A stretch of DNA of 64,000 bases. Source: UBA2561 sp964577275 (GTDB lineage Bacteria > Bacteroidota > Bacteroidia > Cytophagales > Thermoflexibacteraceae). How positions within the stretch are numbered: the stretch's first letter is position 1; each line of letters begins with the position of its first letter. Below the pieces are notes generated by a model. That model saw nothing but the letters and a program-made list of their open reading frames with translations, was not told where the DNA came from and made no database searches. The position numbers and the translations under genes are program-made. This document shows positions 28,853 through 35,644 of this stretch, piece after piece. The stretch covers positions 1 through 64,000 of the forward strand of contig CAZNYR010000003.1 in assembly GCA_964577275.1 (NCBI GenBank). Direction: 5' to 3'.

Positions 28853-29407
28853 ATGAATATAGACCCTACAAATCCATTAAATCCTTATCCCGTTCAGAAT
28901 CGTTTTGAACGCCATGTTTCGCTGACGACTGCCCTGATTGCGGTAGCACTTTCTATTCTGACGATTTATGCCAACGTAATCGGCGATAACTTATTGATTT
29001 CCAGAGGTTCAGCGAATAATAATTGGTCGTATTTTCAGTCCAAAAGTATCAAACAAAATCTATTTGAATCCCAACTCAAGATGCTTCATCTGGAATTAAA
29101 ACGAAATCCGCAAGATAGCATTTTTCGGGCTGAAGTTCTGTCGCAAATTCAGGATTTTGAAGCAGAAATCAAACGCTATGCCACCGAAAAAAAAGAGATT
29201 ATGCGGGAGGCAAAAGCCCACGAAAAAATTTATTTGCGTGCCGATAAACAAGGAAATATTCTCAATTATGCCGAAGCGATTTTTGAAATTAGCATTATTT
29301 TGTCGGCAATTTCGTTGTTGGCGCGCAGTCAATTAACATGGGCAATCAGTATCATTTTTGGCATTGTGGGTACGTCTATCGGATTGTATGTCTATTTTTT
29401 GACCTGA
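28853..29407 (+). CDS. DUF4337-like membrane protein
   Basis: A 184-residue protein (from ATG 28853). One membrane helix near the start (VSLTTALIAVALSILTIYAN), a central soluble part with WSYFQSKSIKQNLFES and a charged coiled coil, and two C-terminal helices (EAIFEISIILSAISLLAR, WAISIIFGIVGTSIGLYVYF). The pattern of NNWSYFQSKSIKQ and Asn-Tyr-Ala-Glu followed by two helices is that of DUF4337. The function is not known. Confidence 0.7.
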   Translation: MNIDPTNPLNPYPVQNRFERHVSLTTALIAVALSILTIYANVIGDNLLISRGSANNNWSYFQSKSIKQNLFESQLKMLHLELKRNPQDSIFRAEVLSQIQDFEAEIKRYATEKKEIMREAKAHEKIYLRADKQGNILNYAEAIFEISIILSAISLLARSQLTWAISIIFGIVGTSIGLYVYFLT

Positions 29408-29491
29408 ATGCGCCCAAACGCATGAGTTTTTGGCGAAAACCAGTAAATTTACACCTCATTTACGTCAATTTTAGTACGATTATCATAAAAA

Positions 29492-30304
29492 ATGAATATG
29501 CAACAACTTATCCAAGAGGCATGGGCTGACCGAAGCCTCTTACAAAAATCAGAATACCAACAGGCTGTACGTCAGGTAATTGCACAATTAGATGCGGGCG
29601 AATTACGCACCGCCGAACCCACACCAAACGGGTGGCAGGTCAATGATTGGGTAAAAAAAGCCGTGATTTTATTTTTTCCAATTTGCCAAATGGAAACCAT
29701 CGAAGTTCCGCCCTTTGAGTTTCATGATAAAATTCCGCTCAAGTCGGGTTATGCCCAGAAAGGCGTGCGCGTAGTGCCTCATGCGATTGCAAGATACGGC
29801 TCTTTTGTGAATCGGGGCGTAATCATGATGCCTTCTTATGTCAATATCGGGGCTTATGTGGATTCGGGGACGATGGTCGATACGTGGGCAACCGTAGGCA
29901 GTTGCGCCCAAATTGGCAGGGACGTACATTTGAGCGGTGGCGTAGGCATTGGTGGCGTACTCGAACCTGTGCAAGCCGCCCCTGTAATTGTCGAAGACGG
30001 CGCATTTATTGGCTCGCGTTGCATTCTGGTTGAGGGCGTAAAAATCGGTCAAGAAGCCGTGCTTGGCGCAAACGTAACGATTACGGGAAGTTCTAAAATT
30101 ATTGATGTAACAGGCTCAGAACCAGTGATTTATAAAGGAGAAGTTCCACCGCGTTCGGTCGTGATTCCGGGCAGTTATGCCAAAGAATTTGCCGCAGGTT
30201 CATATCACGTTCCTTGTGCGCTCATTATCGGCAAACGCAAAGCCTCAACTGATAAAAAAACATCGCTCAACGAGGCACTTCGTGAGAATGACGTGGCGAT
30301 ATAA
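29492..30304 (+). CDS. dapD: Tetrahydrodipicolinate N-succinyltransferase
   Basis: DapD makes N-succinyl-2-amino-6-ketopimelate from tetrahydrodipicolinate and succinyl-CoA in lysine and diaminopimelate synthesis (cytosol, trimeric). The 270-residue protein has the family N-terminal helical part (GWQVNDWVKKAVILFF) and a left-handed beta-helix of hexapeptide repeats (SYVNIGAYVDSGTMVDTWAT, GGVGIGGVLEPVQAAPVIVE, VEGVKIGQEAVLGANVTITG). Length is as expected. ATG 29492 or 29498 is the start. A strong terminator follows at 30319. Confidence 0.95.
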   Translation: MNMQQLIQEAWADRSLLQKSEYQQAVRQVIAQLDAGELRTAEPTPNGWQVNDWVKKAVILFFPICQMETIEVPPFEFHDKIPLKSGYAQKGVRVVPHAIARYGSFVNRGVIMMPSYVNIGAYVDSGTMVDTWATVGSCAQIGRDVHLSGGVGIGGVLEPVQAAPVIVEDGAFIGSRCILVEGVKIGQEAVLGANVTITGSSKIIDVTGSEPVIYKGEVPPRSVVIPGSYAKEFAAGSYHVPCALIIGKRKASTDKKTSLNEALRENDVAI

Positions 30305-30318
30305 TTCCCCCAATAATC

Positions 30319-30361
30319 GCAATTCTCAATTTTAACTTTCTGAATTGGGAATTGCTTTTTT
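30319..30361 (+). terminator. dapD: Rho-independent terminator of dapD
   Basis: A 13-bp stem (GCAATTCTCAATT with AATTGGGAATTGC, one G-T pair), 11-nt loop and a T run. It starts 15 nt after the dapD stop. Confidence 0.85.
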
Positions 30362-30387
30362 GTGTTGCTAAATATTGAAATAACTTT

Positions 30388-30406
30388 TTGATTATCAGGC
30401 GATTGT
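30388..30406 (+). repeat. Dispersed TGATTWTCAG element, copy 3
   Basis: TTGATTATCAGGCGATTGT in the convergent gap between dapD (+) and the pyrR-like gene (-). This position has no promoter role for either gene. Confidence 0.6.
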
Positions 30407-30421
30407 ATATATATTAATTGT

Positions 30422-30931
30422 CTATGATAAATACACACCAAATTTGGCTTGGTCATCCAAAACCACATCAATATGTTGCAAAACGGTTGTGGAAAGTGCA
30501 TAACCCGAAAAATCCGCCGAAATTGGGAAAATTGTATGTCCTCTGTCGATTAATGCTACGGTTTGTAATTTTTTGAGGCGACAATCCAACAAAGGCTTCA
30601 TCGCATAGGCAAACGTTCGTCCAGTATAAAGCACATCATCAACCAAGATAATAACCTGATTCTCAAGCTCTTGTTCGGGTGCGCTGATAATAATTTGGCT
30701 TTCCGCAGGATTTTGTTTATCCAATTTAATCGTAATTAACTTGACGGAAATCGAACAGATTTGCGTCAGTTCGTGATAAATAATCTGACTTAAACTCGCC
30801 CCTTTTGGCTCAATGCCCGCCAAAATAATTTGTTGCTCCTCGAAATTTGTTTCATAAATCTGATAAGCAATACGCTTGATTTTCTGTTCGACTTGTGGAC
30901 GATTCAGAATTTGATTTTTAAAGTTTGTCAT
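30422..30931 (-). CDS. PyrR-like phosphoribosyltransferase
   Basis: A 169-residue type I phosphoribosyltransferase. The PRPP-binding motif is VIILVDDVLYTGRTFAYA; other parts are RIAYQIYETNFEEQQIILAG at the N-terminus and TVALIDRGHTIFPISADFSG, which is typical of PyrR. PyrR binds pyr mRNA or acts as uracil phosphoribosyltransferase. No pyrimidine gene is adjacent, so whether it regulates or only salvages uracil is open. It starts 5 nt after the nhaC stop on the same strand, hence it is probably co-transcribed with nhaC. Confidence 0.85.
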   Translation of the reverse strand: MTNFKNQILNRPQVEQKIKRIAYQIYETNFEEQQIILAGIEPKGASLSQIIYHELTQICSISVKLITIKLDKQNPAESQIIISAPEQELENQVIILVDDVLYTGRTFAYAMKPLLDCRLKKLQTVALIDRGHTIFPISADFSGYALSTTVLQHIDVVLDDQAKFGVYLS

Positions 30932-30936
30932 GAAAT

Positions 30937-32414
30937 TTACTGATTTTCGATGTCCTGTGATTTGGATTGAGTTTCCGTAATTCGAGCAATTTTAATGTTG
31001 GCATAAGCAAAAAATATGGTCATCAGCGGACTAATAATATTGAAAAAACAANNNNNNNNNNCAAATACACAAAAGTAGCCACGCCCAGCACGCTGGATTG
31101 TGTCGCTCCGCAAGTATTCCAAGGAATCAAAACCGAAGTTACTGTTCCTGAATCTTCGAGGGTTCTGCTCAAGTTTTCGGCTTTCAAACCTCGTTTTCGG
31201 TAGGTTTCGGCATACATTCTGCCCGGCACCACAATCGCCAAATATTGGTCGGAAGCCGTAATATTAAAAAATATGCAAGTTCCCACCGTAGAAGCCACCA
31301 AAGACCCCGTTGAATTTACCAGCCGAATAACCGATTGCGTGAGCCGTTGCAAAAGTCCTGCGGTTTCCATAATGCCACCAAAAATCATGGCACACAAAAT
31401 TAACCAAATCGTATGGAGCATCCCCGACATTCCGCCTGTCGAAAGCAGTTCATTGACTACATCATGAGAAGTCGTTACGGAAATATGCCCATAAATTGAC
31501 TTCATTACGCCCACATAAAACGACTCAAGAGAATTACCCGTAATCCCCGAAATTGTATGAACCACATCGGGCTGAAAAATAATGGCACTAATACCTCCCA
31601 AAAGCGTTCCAATCAACAACGCAGGCAAGGCAGGCATCTTTTTGATAATTATCCAAACCACAAGCACAGGCACCACAAATAATAAAGGCGTAATCGTAAA
31701 TGATTCTTGAATCGCCGACTGAATCGCCTGAATATCAGCTACTTGTGCCACAGAATCATTAGAAAATCCCAATACCAAAAATATTAATAATGAAATCGAA
31801 ATCGAAGGCACAGTAGTTAATGCCATATATCGAATGTGTGTAAATAAATCCGTGCCAGCCATCGCAGGTGCAAGATTGGTCGTATCGGATAAAGGCGACA
31901 TTTTATCACCAAAATATGCCCCCGAAATAATTGCTCCGCCAATCATGCCTTCCTCAATACCTAAGGCTTTGCCAATACCCAATAATGCCAAGCCGATAGT
32001 CGCCACGGTTGTCCACGAACTTCCCGTAGCAATCGAAACCACCGCCGAGATAATACAGGCGGCAAACAAAAATATTTTCGGATTCAAGATTTCTAAACCA
32101 TAATAAATCATCGCAGGAACAATCCCACTCAAAAGCCAAGTGCCTGCTAATGAACCAATTAACAACAAAATCAGAATCGCTCCCATTGCCGATGAAATAC
32201 TTTTGACGATGCCCGCCAACAGCTCTTCCCAGCCATATCCCAACCAAATACTGACCAAACCCGCCACGCCTGCCGATAATAACAATACAATTTGGTTTGA
32301 GCCTTCCAAAGCATCATCCCCAAACAGGAACACATTGATTGACAATATGATAACTAAAAATATGAGCGGTACAAGTGCATGAAAAATTGAAGGTTCTAAT
32401 TTTGATTTGGTCAT
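30937..32414 (-). CDS. nhaC: Na+/H+ antiporter NhaC family (one gap near 3' end)
   Basis: An inner-membrane antiporter of about 490 residues with roughly 11 membrane helices. Family features: GSWLLSGI-like GTWLLSGIVPAMIYYGLEIL, TGSSWTTVATIGLALLGIG, GAYFGDKMSPLSDTTNLAPA (the highly conserved NhaC motif) and GIMETAGLLQRL. It exports Na+ in exchange for H+. The gap at 31052-31061 falls near the C-terminus: VATFVYL precedes and CFFNIISPLM follows; about 5 missing nt (Pro-Tyr or Pro-Phe) would restore the frame. The tail ends ITETQSKSQDIENQ. It precedes the pyrR-like gene. Confidence 0.92.
31052..31061. other. Assembly gap (10 N) inside nhaC
   Basis: Minus strand: codon TTG (Leu) ends before the gap and T plus GT-type codons resume after it, so the true missing length is 2 modulo 3, about 5 nt. 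Confidence 0.85.
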
Positions 32415-32480
32415 TATATTTTGATTATAAATTTGAGTCCATGAACAAAAATGTCCATCGCTCGATTGGATGATAAGGTA

Positions 32481-32499
32481 CTGATTATTAGGTGATTAT
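32481..32499 (+). repeat. Dispersed TGATTWTCAG element, copy 4
   Basis: CTGATTATTAGGTGATTAT, 67 nt upstream of nhaC and 10 nt beyond the stop of the coiled-coil gene. Confidence 0.55.
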
Positions 32500-32508
32500 G
32501 TTTCAAAA

Positions 32509-33342
32509 TCAAGACATCGTAGAACGCTGCATATAAACCACCGCCATAATAAAAATAATGACCACCGAAAGCACCGAAATAATCTTGACAATCTGCTCGG
32601 TTTTGATTTTTTCGGTATGCTGCTCCGCAAGCACAGTCGTTACGTCTTTCATCCCCGTCTGTACTTCACGAACAATACGCAACTCGGTTTGAGCGTTGTT
32701 GAGCGCAATTTTGCTGTCATTTAATTCGCTTTTGGCATCCGTCAAATCTTTCAGTAAGTCATTGATTTTGTTTTGGTTATCTTTGTGGTCAGCCTCAAGC
32801 GTTTTCAACTTTTCGGTCAGCGTTTTGAGTTCGTATTGCCCATTTTTAAGGTCATTTTGGGCGGTTTTGAGTTGCTCCTGTGTCGAAGTTAATTGCCCCT
32901 GCGTATTGGTAATAATCGTATTTTGCTCCTTATTTCGTTCGGTTAATTGCTTAATTTCCTCGTCCCGATTCTCTAACAAATCATGCAACTGACGCTTATC
33001 ATCCTGTAAATCACGTATTTGTGCGCTCGTATTTTCGAGCGTTCCTTCCTGTGCATCCGCTTTGGTGGAGGTCTTTTCCAGAAGCCTGTCCTTTTTGTTT
33101 AATTTTTCTTTCAATTCTTCGATAGAGGACGTTAAGGTCTCAATTTGAGCCGTTTGCGTATGTACTTTCGCCTGATATTCTTTGTTCTCGCCCTCCAAAT
33201 TACGCAAAACTTCCTGCTGTTCATAATAATCCTCTGACGGACGAGCCAGCAAATAAGCAGCCCCAATCCCAATAACTGCCAAAATGACCAAAATCACAAC
33301 CAAGTTGTTTTGTGATGTCAGGGTTTTCTTAAACTTATTCAT
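32509..33342 (-). CDS. Coiled-coil protein with a membrane helix at each end
   Basis: A 277-residue protein of unknown function. A membrane helix near the N-terminus (NLVVILVILAVIGIGAAYLL), about 190 residues of nearly continuous coiled coil (heptads such as TLTSSIEELKEKLNKKDRLL, LTEKLKTLEADHKDNQNKIN), then a second helix at the C-terminus (IISVLSVVIIFIMAVVYM). Both ends in the membrane would give a looped or hairpin filament on one side. ATG 33342 is preferred to TTG 33348. The upstream gap of 1 kb holds its promoter. It may be a cell-shape or spacer protein (speculation). Confidence 0.7.
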   Translation of the reverse strand: MNKFKKTLTSQNNLVVILVILAVIGIGAAYLLARPSEDYYEQQEVLRNLEGENKEYQAKVHTQTAQIETLTSSIEELKEKLNKKDRLLEKTSTKADAQEGTLENTSAQIRDLQDDKRQLHDLLENRDEEIKQLTERNKEQNTIITNTQGQLTSTQEQLKTAQNDLKNGQYELKTLTEKLKTLEADHKDNQNKINDLLKDLTDAKSELNDSKIALNNAQTELRIVREVQTGMKDVTTVLAEQHTEKIKTEQIVKIISVLSVVIIFIMAVVYMQRSTMS

Positions 33343-33723
33343 TTTCAATGATTTTTATACCAAAATAGTCTTACTATTCTATTCAAAATAACAACGCATC
33401 GCCTTTGCAAGTTACTTCTTTTAAGTTGTCCAAACACAAAAATATTTAATTTATCGTGATATGAAAATATTTTGTCCATAAAAATTCCAAAACTTCGGTT
33501 TGTCAGCAACGACTGCGAAAAACCTCGTTGAGGATTCATGCAACCGCATCTCGACCAAAAAAATTGTTATAGCAAAATTTTTTCTTGAAAAAATCCAGTA
33601 TTTTAAATTCTTTTCATGTAATAATTCGGAATAATATCAATATATTTAAGTTTAAATTCATACTAATTCTTTTATAATCCATATTTTAAAATTAAAAAAT
33701 AACAAATTTTATTATCAATATAA

Positions 33724-33742
33724 TTGATTATCAGGAATTTAA
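33724..33742 (+). repeat. Dispersed TGATTWTCAG element, copy 5
   Basis: TTGATTATCAGGAATTTAA, with TATCAATATAA just before it, inside the 1-kb gene-free region. The upstream CAATATAATTG is itself palindromic. Confidence 0.6.
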
Positions 33743-33998
33743 TGGTTTATTACTATGAAAAAATAAAGTATCTCCACACTTGTAAATAATATGCCAAAAA
33801 CACACAGAAAGAATTAGAATAGTTCAACAAACTCCTCTATATTTGCATTATCCAAAGAGAAAATAGACTTTTTGTGAGTTTTGAAGCGAAAATTCTGCTG
33901 ATTTTGTGGCAGAATATAAACTATGTAAAAGTTGATGATTGTTTAAGTGAGCATTGGACTTGCATTACTCCTTGAGTTTTGTAAGTCTTTTTTTTGCA

Positions 33999-34008
33999 NN
34001 NNNNNNNN
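33999..34008. other. Assembly gap (10 N), intergenic
   Basis: The only non-coding gap of the seven. The flanks are a T-rich stretch on the left and a GC-richer patch on the right; the true size cannot be inferred. Confidence 0.9.
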
Positions 34009-34283
34009 CAGAGCGTACCTCATCAGGGGTTCTAGATTCGACCTGAGGACTAGTCTTTATCTCCCTTGCTAATGGGAAATTAGACAGCTAGCAAACCAGC
34101 AAATTTTTTCCCCTCAAAAAACCTGATTTAAGTCATTGATTTCAACGCCATACCAAAGTAACTTTGAAGCATGATTTTCAGTAGATAATCATACGCCAGA
34201 ATATTTTTGTAATCTAAAAAAAGTACTATTTTTAGTATGTCATGATTCAAATTTAGTTTGTATTTTGGTTTGATTATAATTTA

Positions 34284-34302
34284 TTGATTTTCAGATAATT
34301 AT
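34284..34302 (+). repeat. Dispersed TGATTWTCAG element, copy 6
   Basis: TTGATTTTCAGATAATTAT, preceded by TATAATTTA as in copy 1. It ends 66 nt before the fixH start. Confidence 0.65.
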
Positions 34303-34368
34303 GTTTTATAACTACCTCACACACATTATTTAGGAATTATTAAAGCCACATTTAAAAATAACAAAACA

Positions 34369-34851
34369 ATGAGCAATTCTCACAAGGATTCCAACTTGAT
34401 TCCGTATTCCATTATCGGAGTATTTTTGCTGTTTGGCATCATGGTTTTTGTGATGGTTTTCGGCGCATTTCAGCAGGATGTAAACTTAGTTCGCACGGAT
34501 TATTATGCACAAGAAGTCGTGTATGATACTCGTATTCAGGAGATTAAAAGAACTTCCGAATTAGGCGAGCAAGTCAAAATTGATTATATCCCTTGGGAAA
34601 ACCAAATGCAAGCACGGCTTCCCAAAAATTTTGATGCGGCTCAAATTCGGGGCGAATATTGGTTTTATCGCCCTTCGGATAATCAACTTGATTTTAAAGT
34701 TCCGCTCGCACTCTCCGTCGAGAATACGCAAATCCTAAATCTTGAAAAAATACAAAAAGGGCTTTGGCGTGTTGAGCTATCTTTTACGTATAATGACCAA
34801 AAATATTTTAAAACTCATCAGTTCACAGTCAAAAACTCCGATACAAAATGA
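34369..34851 (+). CDS. FixH/CcoH-like cytochrome cbb3 maturation protein
   Basis: A 160-residue membrane protein. One N-terminal helix (IIGVFLLFGIMVFVMVFGAF) is followed by the FixH signature VNLVRTDYYAQEVVYDTRIQ and a periplasmic beta domain (WRVELSFTYNDQKYFKTHQF). FixH/CcoH helps assemble the cbb3-type oxygen reductase. Its stop overlaps the SafE-like gene start by 4 nt (ATGA), so they are translationally coupled. The oxidase subunit genes normally just upstream are not in the window; a 1-kb gap precedes this gene. Confidence 0.87.
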   Translation: MSNSHKDSNLIPYSIIGVFLLFGIMVFVMVFGAFQQDVNLVRTDYYAQEVVYDTRIQEIKRTSELGEQVKIDYIPWENQMQARLPKNFDAAQIRGEYWFYRPSDNQLDFKVPLALSVENTQILNLEKIQKGLWRVELSFTYNDQKYFKTHQFTVKNSDTK

Positions 34852-35567
34852 TTGATTTTTATGTAACCGCTTTTTTGTTTGGCTTGGCGGGCAGTTTTCA
34901 TTGTGTGGGGATGTGTGCGCCCGTGATGCTTGCCGTCCCGATGGACTTACGAACGAAGGTTTCCATCCTGATGGATAGCCTGATTTATAATGCAGGACGA
35001 ATCTTAACTTATGGCTTTATTGGCTTGATTTTCAGTATGATAGGTATGAGTATTCAAGGCTTCAGCGGACAACAATATTTGAGCATTGGTGCAGGAATTT
35101 TGATGCTTTTCCTGTATTTTGGCATCGGAAAAAAGGCTTCCTTTTCGGATAGATTTTTCGTTACGAAATGGCTCAAACTTCAATTTGGCAAATTATTACA
35201 AACGTATTCGCCCAAATCTTTATTTTTAACAGGAATTTTGACAGGGTTTTTGCCATGCGGATTGGTGTATGCAGCAGCGGCTGGCGCAATTTTGGGCGGA
35301 ACTCCCGAACGAGGCGTGTTATACATGATGAGTTTTGGAATCGGCACGGTGCCTTTGATGCTACTCGTTTCGATGTCCCGCAGTTTACTCAAAAACCACA
35401 TACGAATTTGGCTAAAAACTTCCACGCCTTATTTGGTCTTTATCGTATCTATCCTCATGATTATCAGAGGATTAGGTTTAGGAATCCCTTATTTAAGTCC
35501 TGTTGCCCAAGGACTTAATGCCCACCAAATCAAGGTCGAATGTTGTGAAGTTCCCGCCTCCGAATAA
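34848..35567 (+). CDS. Sulfite exporter TauE/SafE family membrane protein
   Basis: A 239-residue protein with about six membrane helices. It starts FYVTAFLFGLAGSFHCVGMC (conserved GSFHCxGMC) and contains FLTGILTGFLPCGLVYAAAA, the family's Pro-Cys-Gly helix, and SFGIGTVPLMLLVSMSRSLL. Cys residues in the membrane and the pairing with fixH suggest a role in copper handling for cbb3 oxidase assembly, as is common for this gene pair in Bacteroidota (context-based inference). It overlaps fixH by 4 nt. A 38-bp perfect palindrome follows the stop directly. Confidence 0.88.
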   Translation: MIDFYVTAFLFGLAGSFHCVGMCAPVMLAVPMDLRTKVSILMDSLIYNAGRILTYGFIGLIFSMIGMSIQGFSGQQYLSIGAGILMLFLYFGIGKKASFSDRFFVTKWLKLQFGKLLQTYSPKSLFLTGILTGFLPCGLVYAAAAGAILGGTPERGVLYMMSFGIGTVPLMLLVSMSRSLLKNHIRIWLKTSTPYLVFIVSILMIIRGLGLGIPYLSPVAQGLNAHQIKVECCEVPASE

Positions 35568-35605
35568 ACCCAACGACCCACGATTAAAATCGTGGGTCGT
35601 TGGGT
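35568..35605. terminator. 38-bp perfect palindrome between convergent genes
   Basis: An 18-bp arm (ACCCAACGACCCACGATT) and its exact complement around AA. It starts 1 nt after the SafE-like stop and lies 35 nt beyond the ppk stop, so it can end both transcripts. Its central 20 bases equal those of the palindrome at 17523-17546. Confidence 0.8.
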
Positions 35606-35625
35606 ACTAAACTAAAGTTAATCTA

Positions 35626-35644
35626 CTGATTTGCAGTTACTTAT
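35626..35644 (+). repeat. Dispersed TGATTWTCAG element, copy 7
   Basis: CTGATTTGCAGTTACTTAT; it overlaps the ppk stop codon (35641-35643). The element and flanks form a partial palindrome (GTTAATCTACTGA against TGCAGTTACTTAT). Confidence 0.55.

Larger units (their letters stand above)
33343..34368. other. 1-kb gene-free region with one assembly gap
   Basis: The longest stretch without a gene in the window. It has an AT-rich left part, the dispersed repeat copies 5 and 6, a hairpin ATTCTGC/GCAGAAT (33892-33898 with 33909-33915), the N run 33999-34008 and an odd higher-complexity patch of about 100 nt after it (34009-34110) with several short inverted repeats. I find no protein gene and no RNA family I can name. 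Confidence 0.6.

Noticed and set aside
34009..34035. A hammerhead ribozyme (CTGATGAG on the minus strand)
   Set aside because: The CTGATGA core is present, but the GAAAC box and three helices are not found, and the gap lies right where they should be.
34009..34110. A tmRNA or tRNA gene after the N run (words GATTCGAC, AGAGC)
   Set aside because: The GATTCGAC word and the preceding GGGG look like a tmRNA 5' end, but no tag reading frame, no 3' partner and no CCA-type end occur in the next 350 nt, and no tRNA cloverleaf can be folded.
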